Positions 16,893 through 28,109 are shown, counted from the stretch's first letter. The stretch is DNA of 64,000 nt from Fodinicurvata fenggangensis DSM 21160 (GCF_000686045.1 NZ_JMLV01000007.1:1-64000), one strand, 5' to 3'. Numbers and translations: made by a program. The notes: a model not told the origin generated them from the sequence alone.

Positions 16893-18359
16893 TCAGCCGT
16901 GGTGTGCCGCCACGGTCTTCAGCGACGAGAAGCCATAGAGCGCCTCGAAGCCCTTCTCGCGGCCATGCCCAGACTTGCCGACCCCGCCGAAGGGCAGCTC
17001 GGCCCCGCCGGCGGCCCCGTAGTTGTTCAGGAAGACCTGCCCGCAGTGCAGCTTCCTGGCCATGCGCATCTGGCGATCCCCGTCCTTGGACCAGACACCG
17101 GCCACCAGGCCGTAATCCGTGCCATTGGCGATGGCCACGGCCTCCTCCTCGTCCTCGAAGGGCAGGACCACCTGGACCGGGCCGAAGATCTCGTCCTGGG
17201 CCAGCTTGTGGTCCGGGGCCAGGCCTGCGATCAACGTCGGCGCCACATAGTGACCGCCGGCCGGGGCTTCGGCTGAAATCTCGCCCTGGGCCGCAATCTG
17301 CAGGCCGTCCTGCCTGGCCAGATCCAGGAAGCCGGTGACGATCTTCTTCTGACTGCCCGAGATCAGCGGCCCGACATTCAGGTCGGCGATCGCAGGACCG
17401 ACCTTCAGCCCGCGATAGCTCTCGGCCAGCCGCTCCAGCAGGCGGTCATAGAGACCGCGCTGGATCAGGAGACGCGAGGAGGCCGAGCAGGTCTGGCCCG
17501 CATTCTGCACCCCGGCACGCACCAGGAAGGGCAGCGCCTTGTCCAGATCGGCGTCCTCGAACACCACCTGCGGGGACTTGCCGCCCAGTTCCAGGGTGAC
17601 CGGCACCACATTCTTCGCGGCCGCTGCCTGGATCATGCTGCCCACCGGCACCGAGCCCGTGAAGGACAGGTGATTGACGCCGCTGTGCTCCGACAGGGCG
17701 GCGCCGGCCTCTTCGCCCAGGCCCGGCACGGTGTTGAGCGCGCCTTCGGGCAGGCCGGCCTGCCGCGCGATCTCGGTGAAGACCAGGGCGGTCAGGCTGG
17801 CCTCCTCGGCCGGCTTCAGGACAGCGGCATTGCCCATGGCCAGGGCAGCGCCGACAGAGCGCCCGATGATCTGCATGGGATAGTTCCAGGGCACGATGTG
17901 ACCGGTCACGCCGTGCGGCTCGCGCAGGGTATAGACGGTATAGCCTGCGTTGAAGGGAATGGTTTCGCCATGCACCTTGTCGGCCGCGCCGCCGTAGAAT
18001 TCCATGTAGCGGGCCAGCGCGACGGCATCGGCGCGCGCCTGGCTGAGCGGCTTGCCCACGTCGCGCGCCTCCAGTTCGGCCAGCTGGTCCACCTGTTCCA
18101 GCACGAGCTGGCCGATGCGGACCAGGACGCGTCCCCGCTCGGTGGCCGTCATGCGTCCCCACTCGCCCTGCAGGGCCGTGCGGGCGGCGGCCACGGCCCG
18201 GTCGATGTCGGTCGCGGCACCCCGGGCAATCTCGCCCATGGTTTCCCCGCTCGACGGGTCCTCGGCCGGCAGGGTCTCGCCCGAGGCCGTGGGGCCCCAG
18301 GCGCCCGCAATGAAGCAGTGCCGGCTGTCGATACCGAAATCGCTCAGGATGTTGCTCAT
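16893..18359 (-). CDS. NAD(P)-dependent aldehyde dehydrogenase
   Basis: Full-length ALDH of 488 residues. It shows the cofactor region IVPWNYPMQIIGR, LSFTGSVPVGSMI, the catalytic Glu motif LELGGKSPQVVF and the catalytic Cys in NAGQTCSASSR. The C-terminal PFGGVGKSGHGREKGFEAL is typical of the betaine/gamma-aminobutyraldehyde/PuuC-like branch. Co-transcription with the dipeptide-type transporter and the SDR (37-base gaps on each side) suggests an amino-aldehyde or similar intermediate. Exact substrate unknown. Confidence 0.9.
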   Translation of the reverse strand: MSNILSDFGIDSRHCFIAGAWGPTASGETLPAEDPSSGETMGEIARGAATDIDRAVAAARTALQGEWGRMTATERGRVLVRIGQLVLEQVDQLAELEARDVGKPLSQARADAVALARYMEFYGGAADKVHGETIPFNAGYTVYTLREPHGVTGHIVPWNYPMQIIGRSVGAALAMGNAAVLKPAEEASLTALVFTEIARQAGLPEGALNTVPGLGEEAGAALSEHSGVNHLSFTGSVPVGSMIQAAAAKNVVPVTLELGGKSPQVVFEDADLDKALPFLVRAGVQNAGQTCSASSRLLIQRGLYDRLLERLAESYRGLKVGPAIADLNVGPLISGSQKKIVTGFLDLARQDGLQIAAQGEISAEAPAGGHYVAPTLIAGLAPDHKLAQDEIFGPVQVVLPFEDEEEAVAIANGTDYGLVAGVWSKDGDRQMRMARKLHCGQVFLNNYGAAGGAELPFGGVGKSGHGREKGFEALYGFSSLKTVAAHHG

Positions 18360-18396
18360 GACTCTTGTCCTTCCTCTGGGTTCGGGCCTGCTGCGT

Positions 18397-20024
<1,628 letters not shown>

Positions 20025-20028
<4 letters not shown>

Positions 20029-20903
20029 CGTGCGCGCCTCAATCGCGGATCCAGGATGTCGCGCAGGCCGTCGCCCATCAGGTTCAAGCCCAGGACCGTC
20101 AGCACGATGGCCAGACCCGGGAAGATCGCCAGGTGCGGCGCGAAGGAGATCATGGTCTGGGCCTCCGCCAGCATCCGGCCCCAACTGGGCATGGGCGGCT
20201 GGGTGCCCAGGCCCACATAGGACAAGCCGGCCTCGGCCAGGATGCCCAGCGAGAACTGGATGGTCCCCTGCACGATCAGCAGATTGGTGATGTTGGGCAG
20301 GATATGCTCCGCGGAGATGCGCGTGGCGGATTTGCCGCTGACCCGTGCGGCCAGAACATAGTCCCGGGTCCAGAGCGACAGCGCCGCCCCGCGGGACAGG
20401 CGGGCAAAGACGGGGATGTTGAAGATGCCGATGGCGATGATGGCGTTGACGGCCCCGGGGCCGAAGACCGCCGTGATCATGATTGCCAGCAGCAGGGCCG
20501 GAAAAGCGAAGATCAGGTCATTGGTGCGCATGATGACCTCGTCCAGCAGCGAGCCGCGCCGTGCCGCCGCCGCCAGGCCCAGCGGCACGCCTAGCAGGAT
20601 GCCGATCCCCACCGCGATCAGGGCCACCGCAATGGAGGCGCGCGCGCCCACCATCACCATCGAGAAGATGTCTCGGCCCAGGTTGTCGGTTCCCATCCAG
20701 TGCAGCAGTGAGGGGTCCTTCAGCTTCTCGGTCGGATTGAGCTGCGTCACCTCATAGGGGGTCCAGCCAAAGGACAGGAGAGCGGCCAGGAAGAAAACCA
20801 GTGTCAGGACCGCACCGACCAGGAAGTTGGGCGAGCGCACCGCGGTGGCCAGGAACCCACGGCGCCCCTTTGCGCCGGACATGGTCTGCATACCCTCACT
20901 CAT
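20025..20903 (-). CDS. Dipeptide-type ABC transporter permease, DppC type
   Basis: Inner-membrane permease of 292 residues. The family's conserved region HWMGTDNLGRDIFSMVMVGA and the EAA loop AARVSGKSATRISAEHILPN are clear, and NLMGDGLRDILDPRLR ends the protein as usual for DppC/OppC. It pairs with the DppB-type permease (four-base overlap). Confidence 0.92.
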
Positions 20904-21850
20904 GAGCGCTGCCCCCTCAGCCGCGGGTCCACAGCCGCATAGGCCAGGTCGACCAGGAAGGTGATCAGGATGACGGCAAAGACCAGCAGCATGATTACGG
21001 TCTGAACCACGATCAGGTCACGCTGGGCTATGGCCTGGAAAGCCAGACGCCCCAGGCCCGGCAGGAAAAAGACATTCTCGATGATGATGGCGCCGGCCAG
21101 CAGGAAGGAGAACTGCAGGCCGATGATGGTCAGCACGGGAATCAGGGCATTGCGCAGGGCATGACGCCAGAGCGCCTGGCTGCGCGTCAGGCCCTTGGCC
21201 CGGGCGGTGCGCACGAAGTCTTCGCCCAGGGTTTCCAGCAGCGACGAACGCATGACACGCGCCAGGATCGAGGCCTGGGGCAGGGCCAGAGCCACGGCCG
21301 GGAGGGTCAGCGCATGCAGGGCCAGCAGGAACCCGCTGTCCCAGCCGGGAAAGCCACCGGCGGAAAACCACTGCAGGATGATCGAGAAGAACAGGACCAG
21401 CAGCATGGCGAACCAGAAGTTCGGAATGGCGATGCCAAGCTGCGTCAGGCCCATGATGGACAGATCCGTGGGCGAGTTGCGCCGGGCTGCCGAAAAGATG
21501 CCGGCCGGAAAGGCGATCAGCGTGGACAGCGTCAGGGCATAGAGGGCCAGCGGCAGGGAGACCCACAGCCGGTCGCCGATCAGCTCCGACACCGGCACCT
21601 TGTAGGTATAGCTGGTGCCGAATTCGCCCACCAGCATGCCCTGGAGCCAGCTGAAGTAGCGCTGCAGCAACGTCTGATCCAGGCCCAGCTCGCGCCTCAG
21701 GGACTCCAGCGCCTCGGGCTGGGCATTCATGCCCAGCATGAAACGCGCCGGATCTCCCGGCACCACGTTGATGACCATGAAGATGACAAGGCTGGCGGCC
21801 AGCAGACTGAGAGTCAGCGAGACAAGCCGTTTCAGGACGAACGAAAGCAT
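20900..21850 (-). CDS. Dipeptide-type ABC transporter permease, DppB type
   Basis: Inner-membrane permease of 316 residues. It begins MLSFVLKRLVSLTLSLLAAS and has VINVVPGDPARFMLG, the EAA loop RTARAKGLTRSQALWRHALR and the end LVDLAYAAVDPRLR, all DppB signatures. It is followed by the DppC-type gene (four-base overlap) and preceded by the binding-protein gene 87 bases away, with a hairpin in that gap. Confidence 0.92.
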   Translation of the reverse strand: MLSFVLKRLVSLTLSLLAASLVIFMVINVVPGDPARFMLGMNAQPEALESLRRELGLDQTLLQRYFSWLQGMLVGEFGTSYTYKVPVSELIGDRLWVSLPLALYALTLSTLIAFPAGIFSAARRNSPTDLSIMGLTQLGIAIPNFWFAMLLVLFFSIILQWFSAGGFPGWDSGFLLALHALTLPAVALALPQASILARVMRSSLLETLGEDFVRTARAKGLTRSQALWRHALRNALIPVLTIIGLQFSFLLAGAIIIENVFFLPGLGRLAFQAIAQRDLIVVQTVIMLLVFAVILITFLVDLAYAAVDPRLRGQRS

Positions 21851-21883
21851 GGATCAGTCTGGACGCATTGGCCTAAATGAGGA

Positions 21884-21917
21884 CCGGCCGGACACTGCCA
21901 CGGCAGCGCCCGGCCGG
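21884..21917 (-). terminator. Interrupted hairpin between dppA-like and dppB-like genes
   Basis: CCGGCCGG at 21884-21891 pairs with CCGGCCGG at 21910-21917, and inside it CTGCC (21895-21899) pairs with GGCAG (21902-21906). The element sits 21 bases after the binding-protein stop with no T-run. It is the kind of structure that leaves the binding-protein mRNA more abundant than the permease mRNA. Confidence 0.5.
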
Positions 21918-21937
21918 CCACGCCTAATCTTCGCAGG

Positions 21938-23425
21938 TTACTCTTTCCAGTGGACATCCGTCAGATCGTTGGCCTGGGTGGGTTGGTCCTGCCACAGGCC
22001 CATCAGGTCGGTCTTGGCCACGCCCAGTTTCGGCAACTGGAAAAGGAAGGCGTTGACGTAATCGTCGGCCAGCTTGCGCTGCGCCTGTTTCAACAGCTCC
22101 GTCCGCGCCTCGTCATCGGCCGTGTTTTCCAGCTCCGCCATGATCTGCCGGAATTCCTCGGAGTCATAGTTGAAGTAGTAGTCGTCACGGGCATAGATAT
22201 TGATGTCCATGGGCTCGGTATGCGCCACGACGGTCAGGTCATAGTCCGTGTCCTCGAAAACGCTCTGCAGCCACTGGGCCCACTCCACATTGATGATCTC
22301 GGCCTCGATGCCGACATCCCGCAGGTAGGAGGCCAGGATCTCGCCGCCACGCCGCGCATAGGACGGCGGCGGCAGTTTCAGGGTCGTCTCGAAACCCTCC
22401 TCGTAACCGGCTTCAGCCAACAGTTCCCGGGACAGCTCGGGGTCATAGGCCGACTGCTCGGTCAAGTCCACATAGGCCGGATTCTGCGGGGCCAGATGCG
22501 ATCCAATGGGCGTGCCATAGCCGAAGTAGGCGCCCTCGATCAGGCCCTGCCGGTCGATGGCATGCGCCACGGCCTTGCGCACACGAATATCGTCGAAGGG
22601 TTCGCGGGCATTGTTCATCGCCATGATGATCTCGCCCTCGGTCGAGCCCTCGATCACCTTGAACTGCGGATCGGCCTCGAACTGGGCCATGTTCTCCGGG
22701 GCCGGGAAGCTGGGATAGGCATCCAGATCGCCGGCCATCATGGCCGAGAAGGCCGCCGTGGGATCATCGATGAACTTGAAGGTGGCGCTTTCCAGAGCCA
22801 CCGGCTCGCCCCAGTAATCCTCGTAGCGCGTTAGCTCCACGCTGTCCCCTTCACGCCAGTCCTCGAACTTGAAGGGTCCTGTGCCAACGGGGTTGGTCGC
22901 GTTGTCGGCGGCGCTTTCCTCGGCCACGATCACGGCATCGCCCCAGGCCATATTGGACAGGAAGGCGCCATCGGGCTGCGAGAGATTCACCTGGACAGTG
23001 TGGGGATCGACAACCTCGACAGCCTCGATGCCCTCGAACAGGACCTTCTGGGCGTTGGTGGAGTCCTCTGCGCGGGCCCGGTCCAGCGAGAACTTCACGT
23101 CCTCCGCCGTCATCTCGGTGCCATCGTGGAAGGTCACGCCTTCGTGCAGATGGAAGGTATAGCTCAAGCCGTCGTCCGAGATGTCCCAGGATTCAGCCAG
23201 CGCCGGCTGGATCGAGCCGTCCTCGGCATAGCGGGTCAGTCCCTCGAAGAGATTGGCATAGACCACCTCGTCAATGGCGGCGGCGGCGCCGGCGGTGGGG
23301 TCCAGGTTTGGTGGCTCAAGCACCATGCCCAAGGAGACCGAGGTCTTCTGGGCCAGGGCCGGCCCGGCAACGGCCACGGCCGCGCCCAGCACGGCCGCCG
23401 AAAGGATCTTTCCCGTCGTCGTCAT
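21938..23425 (-). CDS. Dipeptide/oligopeptide ABC transporter substrate-binding protein
   Basis: Periplasmic binding protein of the SBP_bac_5 (DppA/OppA) family, 495 residues. The signal peptide runs to about residue 25 (AAVLGAAVAVAGPALA). The family pattern includes NLFEGLTRYAEDGSIQPALA, FHLHEGVTFHDGTEMTAEDV and RKAVAHAIDRQGLIEGAYFG. Because the operon also carries an M20 deacylase, an aldehyde dehydrogenase and a P1 hydrolase, the ligand may be an N-acyl amino acid, opine or small peptide. This is inference from context. Confidence 0.9.
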   Translation of the reverse strand: MTTTGKILSAAVLGAAVAVAGPALAQKTSVSLGMVLEPPNLDPTAGAAAAIDEVVYANLFEGLTRYAEDGSIQPALAESWDISDDGLSYTFHLHEGVTFHDGTEMTAEDVKFSLDRARAEDSTNAQKVLFEGIEAVEVVDPHTVQVNLSQPDGAFLSNMAWGDAVIVAEESAADNATNPVGTGPFKFEDWREGDSVELTRYEDYWGEPVALESATFKFIDDPTAAFSAMMAGDLDAYPSFPAPENMAQFEADPQFKVIEGSTEGEIIMAMNNAREPFDDIRVRKAVAHAIDRQGLIEGAYFGYGTPIGSHLAPQNPAYVDLTEQSAYDPELSRELLAEAGYEEGFETTLKLPPPSYARRGGEILASYLRDVGIEAEIINVEWAQWLQSVFEDTDYDLTVVAHTEPMDINIYARDDYYFNYDSEEFRQIMAELENTADDEARTELLKQAQRKLADDYVNAFLFQLPKLGVAKTDLMGLWQDQPTQANDLTDVHWKE

Positions 23426-23470
23426 CTTCTCACACTCCCTATCATTCTTCGGCTGTTGTTCTATCGCTTT

Positions 23471-24769
23471 TCAGCTTTCCGTGCCCAGCAGGCTGCAGAG
23501 CGAAAGTGCCATCACCTTGGCGGACTCCACCATGTCCTCGATCCCGACATACTCGTCCGGCTTGTGCGCCAGGTCCAGAATGCCGGGGCCATAGGCGATA
23601 CAGTCCTTCAGACGGCCGATGCGATCAATATGCTTCTGGTCATAGGTGCCCGGCGAGACAACATATTCCGGCGCCCGGCTGAAGACCTGCTCGATGGCCT
23701 TGGACACCGACTGCACCACCGGCGCATTGCGGTCCGTCATGGTCGGACTGACCTGCCAGAGTTCCTTCAGGTCATAGCGGAAGTTGTCGCGGCTGGATTT
23801 CACCCGTTCCAGCAATTCGACGATCTCGCCGCGCACCTCCTCGGGCTTCTCCTCGATCAGGTAGCGGCGATCGATGATCATGCGCGCGGAATCCGGCACG
23901 CAGGCCGAGGGAAAGCCGGTGAAGTCGGCGTCCGGTTCCTTCTGCCCGCCGTGGAAGGAATTGATGTTCATGGTGGACTGGCGCGCGCCTTCGGGCACCA
24001 CCGGCATTTCCGTGCGCCGGCTTGCCAGGGCCGGATAGAGGCTTTTTTCCATCTCGCTGAGCACAGCCCCCATGTGCCGCACGGCGCAATCGCCCAGGAA
24101 GGGCATGGAGCCGTGCGCGATCTCGCCCTGGGTCTCGATCTCCGCCCACCAGACACCGCGATGGCCCAGGCAGACACGGTCCTTGTTGAGCGGCTCGGGA
24201 ATGATGACGTGCTGCACGCGCTTGGGATCGAAATAACCCTGCTCGGCCAGGTAGGCCACACCGCCGTAACCACCGGTCTCCTCATCGGCCGTCCCGGAAA
24301 TCTCGATGGCGCCCGGGAAGTCTGGATAGACCTCCAGGAAGGCCTCGGCCGCGATGATCGAGGCCGCCAGGCCGCCTTTCATGTCGCAGCTGCCACGGCC
24401 ATAGATCCTGCCATCCTTCACCTCGCCGCCGAAGGGATCGAAGGTCCAGCCCTTGCCGACCTCGACCACGTCGATGTGTGAGTTGAAGTGCACGCAGGCG
24501 CCGCTGTGCCCGCCTTCGCGCCGGGCCACCACGTTCCAGCGCGGATACTTGTCACTGTCGCCGGGCGTGCCTTCGGCCCGGATGAACTCCACCTCGAAAC
24601 CGCTGCGCTTCAGGCGCTCGGACAGGAACTCACAGATTTCCAGGTAGCAGTCCCCCGGAGGGTTCAGCGTGGGAATGCGGATCAGCGCCTGCGTCAGTTC
24701 GACCAGGTCGTCGCGGCGCGCCTCGATGGCCGAGTCAAGTCGATCGGCTCCGGCAATGGCTTGATCCAT
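23471..24769 (-). CDS. M20 family deacylase (ArgE/DapE type)
   Basis: Zinc-dependent amidohydrolase of 432 residues related to acetylornithine deacetylase and succinyl-diaminopimelate desuccinylase. Metal and catalytic motifs: HFNSHIDVVEVG, GRGSCDMKGG, SGTADEETGGYGG (catalytic Glu pair), IIPEPLNKDR and, near the C-terminus, LAHKPDEYVG. The dimerisation lid lies between. First gene of the operon, 45 bases ahead of the binding-protein gene. A role in removing an acyl group from an imported N-acyl amino acid fits the neighbours; it is too far from arginine genes to be called argE. Confidence 0.87.
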   Translation of the reverse strand: MDQAIAGADRLDSAIEARRDDLVELTQALIRIPTLNPPGDCYLEICEFLSERLKRSGFEVEFIRAEGTPGDSDKYPRWNVVARREGGHSGACVHFNSHIDVVEVGKGWTFDPFGGEVKDGRIYGRGSCDMKGGLAASIIAAEAFLEVYPDFPGAIEISGTADEETGGYGGVAYLAEQGYFDPKRVQHVIIPEPLNKDRVCLGHRGVWWAEIETQGEIAHGSMPFLGDCAVRHMGAVLSEMEKSLYPALASRRTEMPVVPEGARQSTMNINSFHGGQKEPDADFTGFPSACVPDSARMIIDRRYLIEEKPEEVRGEIVELLERVKSSRDNFRYDLKELWQVSPTMTDRNAPVVQSVSKAIEQVFSRAPEYVVSPGTYDQKHIDRIGRLKDCIAYGPGILDLAHKPDEYVGIEDMVESAKVMALSLCSLLGTES

Positions 24770-24804
24770 AATTTCATTCTCTCCCTATTGTACGCAGCTC
24801 TATT

Positions 24805-24831
24805 GCAGTATTCGACAGCGAGACGCAGTAT
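24805..24831. promoter_or_regulatory. Direct repeat GCAGTAT in divergent promoter
   Basis: GCAGTAT occurs at 24805-24811 and 24825-24831, 20 bases (two helical turns) apart, between the M20 deacylase operon and the divergent PAS-LuxR gene. A third GCAG lies at 24794-24797. The spacing suits a dimeric regulator, and the adjacent LuxR-type protein is the obvious candidate. Inferred only. Confidence 0.4.
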
Positions 24832-24885
24832 CGCAATCTGGTAGAATCACGGCCCGTAAAAATACGGGGGCACGCGCGAGGCGGC

Positions 24886-25455
24886 ATGACCGAGGCTCCG
24901 GAGATGGCTCAAGAAGACCTGGACCAGCTGGCGTTCGACCATGCGCCGGTGGGGCTCGTGCTGACCGAAGAGCGGGTCATACGGGCCTGCAACCTCACCT
25001 TTGCAGAGCTCTTCGGCTACGCGCGCGAAGAGCTGCTGAACCAGTCCTTCCGCATGCTCTATGCCAGCCATGGCGAGTTCGAGCAGATCCGGGACGTCGG
25101 CCTGGAGGCCCTGCGCAGCAGTGGGCGTTACACCGACGAACGGGTCATGCCACGGCGCGACGGCTCCTATTTCTGGTGCCGCGTGCATGTTTGCACCTTT
25201 TATCCCGAGACGCCCATGAAGCGGGTCATCCTCAGCTTCGCCGACCTGACGCAGGTCCGCCCCTCCATCTCGCTGACGGCGCGCGAGCGCCAGGTGGTCC
25301 AGCATCTGGCGCAAGGCCTGACCAGCAAGGAGATCGGCCGCGAACTTGCGATCTCGCCGCGCACGGTCGAGGACTACCGCGCCCGCCTTCTGGACAAGTT
25401 CAATGTGCGCAATGTCGCTGGCCTGCTGGCCCGCCTGGGCGGGATATCCACGTAA
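24886..25455 (+). CDS. PAS-domain LuxR-type transcriptional regulator
   Basis: Regulator of 189 residues. A single PAS sensor domain (about 10-115: LAFDHAPVGLVLTEERVIRA, then FAELFGYAREELLN and DGSYFWCRVHV) joins a LuxR/GerE helix-turn-helix (about 125-185: LTARERQVVQHLAQGLTSKE then AISPRTVEDYRARLLDKF). There is no receiver domain, so it senses a ligand or redox state directly rather than a phosphoryl signal. It is divergent from the eight-gene deacylase/Dpp operon and is the most likely regulator of it. ATG at 24886 is used; a second ATG six codons on is possible. Confidence 0.85.
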   Translation: MTEAPEMAQEDLDQLAFDHAPVGLVLTEERVIRACNLTFAELFGYAREELLNQSFRMLYASHGEFEQIRDVGLEALRSSGRYTDERVMPRRDGSYFWCRVHVCTFYPETPMKRVILSFADLTQVRPSISLTARERQVVQHLAQGLTSKEIGRELAISPRTVEDYRARLLDKFNVRNVAGLLARLGGIST

Positions 25456-25476
25456 GGCCGGCGTTCGAACCCGCCT

Positions 25477-27195
25477 TCAGGTTTCGAAAACCAGTTTCAC
25501 CTGCTGCTGCCCCTGGCGCTGCACCAGGCGGACGCTGTCGGCGAAATGCCGCATCAGGCGGAGTTCCAGTTCGCCTTCACCGGGCAGCTCCGCGGCCGTT
25601 GAGGATGCCGGCTCGGGCGTTCCCGCGCTGTCCGGAGCAGAAGCCGTGAACGCCACACTCGCCCGGATCCGGAACTCGTCATAATTGACTTGCACCTTGA
25701 GTGGGCTGCCCTCGTCTCCGCGGGCCAGGACCAGTTCGCCGGCTTCGGTCAAACCGTTGGCCACCCGCTCCATCACGTCACGGCGTGCGCCCCACAGCGC
25801 CCCCTGTTCGCGGCAGAAATCGACCAGTTGTGGCAGCAGAGAGCTGTCCAGCGGCAGCTCAAGGTCGGCCGTGCGCTTGACGCCGATACGGAACAGGGCA
25901 TTGAGTCCCAGGGCGATGACCAGCGCCACCACCAGTGACGATCCGCTGATGGATTTCATCCAAAGCGGAAAATGATCGTAGAACTCGGGAAAGACATCGT
26001 GGCTGAGCCCGAAGACCAGGGCCACACCGATGGTCAGGATGCGGCGCGCATCCAGCAGCCTGGCGACAATGATGCTGAGCCCGTTGGACAGGATGAAGGC
26101 CGAAGAAAAGATCAGGATTGCCCCTGTAAGGGGCTGCGGCATGCCAATGGTCAACATGACAATGTCGGGTGAGAACGCCAGGAGAATGAACAGGCCGCCG
26201 ATGGCCAGCCCGACCCGGCGCTGGATCACGCCGCTTGCCTGCGACAGGCCGATGGAACTGGAGAAGGTGTTCAGGCCAACGGTACCCAGCAAACCGGCGC
26301 AGACCGTAGCCAGACCGTCCGCGCGCACGCCGCGCGCAATGCTGCGCATGTCAGGGCGGACCCAGTCCGTATCGGCAATCCGCTGGCAGGTCGTGATGTC
26401 CCCGGTGGCCCGCAGGGCACAGGCAAGAGCCCCGATCATGAATGGCAGAGCCAAGGAAGCATCGAAACTGGGCAGCAGCAGAGGCAACTGGGGGATGTCG
26501 AGCAGTCCGTGAGGCGCAATGTCATGACCACCGGCCAGGTCGACCTTCTGCAGCACCACGGCCAAGGGGTAGACCACGGCAATGGCGATCAACACCGAGA
26601 ACAGCTTGAACACCCCCCTGCCCCAGACGTTCAGCAGGATGATCAAGGCCAGTGCGAACAGGCCCAGCCCCACGGCCTGGCTGTCCAGCGTATCACCCTG
26701 GAAATCCCCGTGACTGTCCAGCCCCAACAGCAGACGGAAGCCCATGAAGCCCAAGATCAAGCCGATCATGACGACGGCCAGCCCGGCTATCTCAGCCGGC
26801 AGATAGGGGCGCAGGCGCCGCAGCAGGAACGAGAAGGCCACTTCACAAAGACCGGCGAAGATGGTCATCCCGAAAACCAGCGACAGCCCGCCGGCATCGG
26901 CGGCCGCGAGGGATGCGGGCAGGTAGGCCGCCGTAAAGACGGCCGGGCAGAGGTAACCACTTCCCAGCATGCGCCCGCGCAGGCAGAGCAGCAGGTTGCC
27001 GATCCCCAGTGCCAGCAGAGACGCTGTGATCACCGTCTCCTGAAGCGCGAAGCCGGCGTCGGCAGCTCGCAGGACCAGAAGCGGGAAGACCAGTCCGATG
27101 GGTGCGATGATGGCAATATGCTGCAAGGCCGAGAAAAGCAGCGTCCCGTGAGACAGTGACTTTTCCTGGGGCAGTTCCCTGCTGTCGCCTGTCAT
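25477..27195 (-). CDS. NCS2 family (uracil/xanthine permease-like) transporter with C-terminal ATPase-like domain
   Basis: Inner-membrane protein of 572 residues. The first 420 or so residues form the NCS2 nucleobase transporter fold, with ALQHIAIIAPIGLVFPLL, ATGDITTCQRIADTDW, GTVGLNTFSSSIGLSQASGV and SSAFILSNGLSIIVARLLD. Beyond it lies a soluble region of about 140 residues (ALWGARRDVMERVANGLTEA, LRLMRHFADSVRLVQRQG, QQVKLVFE) that resembles a degenerate RsbW/GHKL-type ATPase fold; standard NCS2 carriers of about 450 residues lack this. Start taken at ATG 27195; a TTG/GTG extension to 27219 is possible. Substrate is probably a purine or pyrimidine. Confidence 0.8.
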   Translation of the reverse strand: MTGDSRELPQEKSLSHGTLLFSALQHIAIIAPIGLVFPLLVLRAADAGFALQETVITASLLALGIGNLLLCLRGRMLGSGYLCPAVFTAAYLPASLAAADAGGLSLVFGMTIFAGLCEVAFSFLLRRLRPYLPAEIAGLAVVMIGLILGFMGFRLLLGLDSHGDFQGDTLDSQAVGLGLFALALIILLNVWGRGVFKLFSVLIAIAVVYPLAVVLQKVDLAGGHDIAPHGLLDIPQLPLLLPSFDASLALPFMIGALACALRATGDITTCQRIADTDWVRPDMRSIARGVRADGLATVCAGLLGTVGLNTFSSSIGLSQASGVIQRRVGLAIGGLFILLAFSPDIVMLTIGMPQPLTGAILIFSSAFILSNGLSIIVARLLDARRILTIGVALVFGLSHDVFPEFYDHFPLWMKSISGSSLVVALVIALGLNALFRIGVKRTADLELPLDSSLLPQLVDFCREQGALWGARRDVMERVANGLTEAGELVLARGDEGSPLKVQVNYDEFRIRASVAFTASAPDSAGTPEPASSTAAELPGEGELELRLMRHFADSVRLVQRQGQQQVKLVFET

Positions 27196-27327
27196 GCCCT
27201 TACCGCCATGGCTCACCAAGGGGAAATCTTCTCAAGATCGCAACCGCTTGTCACGGACCGGGCAAAGTCTAGCAAGCATATCCAGGACCTCCATCACCTG
27301 CCTTTCGACCGGCATTGCTCGGCTGGT

Positions 27328-27903
27328 TCAGATCTTTCGGACGCCGCCAGGATTGCTCATCTGCATGACGGGCGCATTGGAGCCGAACTCGTAACAGGCC
27401 AGTAGGATATCCATCCGGCGCCCCGGTTCCAGGGCAAAGGGAACGCTCAGACGACTGTAGGTGACATGGTCGCGTTCGACCGCTTCCATCCAGCCGTGAA
27501 CCAGTTGGGGCAGGGGATTGTCATAGAGATCGCGCGCTGCGCGCTGTCCTGCAGCCAGGCGTTCGGGCGTCGAAATCTGGCTGAAGCGCTGGCCGCGCAG
27601 ATTGCGCCCGACATGGCGTTCGAACTCGGCGCCTGCCAGGCGGAAGAAGAGATCCGCGCCCTGGTCCAGGACTTCATAGACCACCAAGCGCGTAATCACG
27701 GTCCAGAGACGCAGGGGATCGAAGCTGCCCCACTGGGGCAAACTGCCGTCTTCTGGTTGCAATTCCTGCCAATAGGCCAGCAGGGTTTGCTGCCGATCCG
27801 TCAGCAATGCGTCCGGGCACTCCACCGCGCCCGCCTGGTTTGGCAGGCCCGTCCAGACCACCCGCTGGCTGTCTCCGGCAGGTAAGCTATCGCGATTTTC
27901 CAT
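27328..27903 (-). CDS. PAS_5-type PAS domain protein (copy 1)
   Basis: Protein of 191 residues consisting mainly of one PAS_5 domain, a family found mostly in Alphaproteobacteria. Recognisable pieces are LLAYWQELQ, then FDPLRLWTVITRLVVYEVLD, FFRLAGAEFERHVGRNLRG and MDILLACYEF. No output domain is present, so it is either a sensor that acts on a partner or an uncharacterised cytoplasmic protein. It is divergent from the M20 amidohydrolase at 28110, and a second member lies just beyond that gene. Confidence 0.75.
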   Translation of the reverse strand: MENRDSLPAGDSQRVVWTGLPNQAGAVECPDALLTDRQQTLLAYWQELQPEDGSLPQWGSFDPLRLWTVITRLVVYEVLDQGADLFFRLAGAEFERHVGRNLRGQRFSQISTPERLAAGQRAARDLYDNPLPQLVHGWMEAVERDHVTYSRLSVPFALEPGRRMDILLACYEFGSNAPVMQMSNPGGVRKI

Positions 27904-28109
27904 ATGATTCTCGTTGGGACATGCCTTTGTGAACTTCCTTGTATTTTATTCGTAAGTCGTGAAAAAGCCCTTAATGCATCACACTTCATGCGGGGGCCGC
28001 CAACAGGGAAAGCCCGCCCGACAATCACCGCGGCTTGGCTTTACATTTCGCGCGGCACTGCTTTACTGTCCGACGAAAACGCCCAAGAAAAATTGTGAGG
28101 AAGATCATC

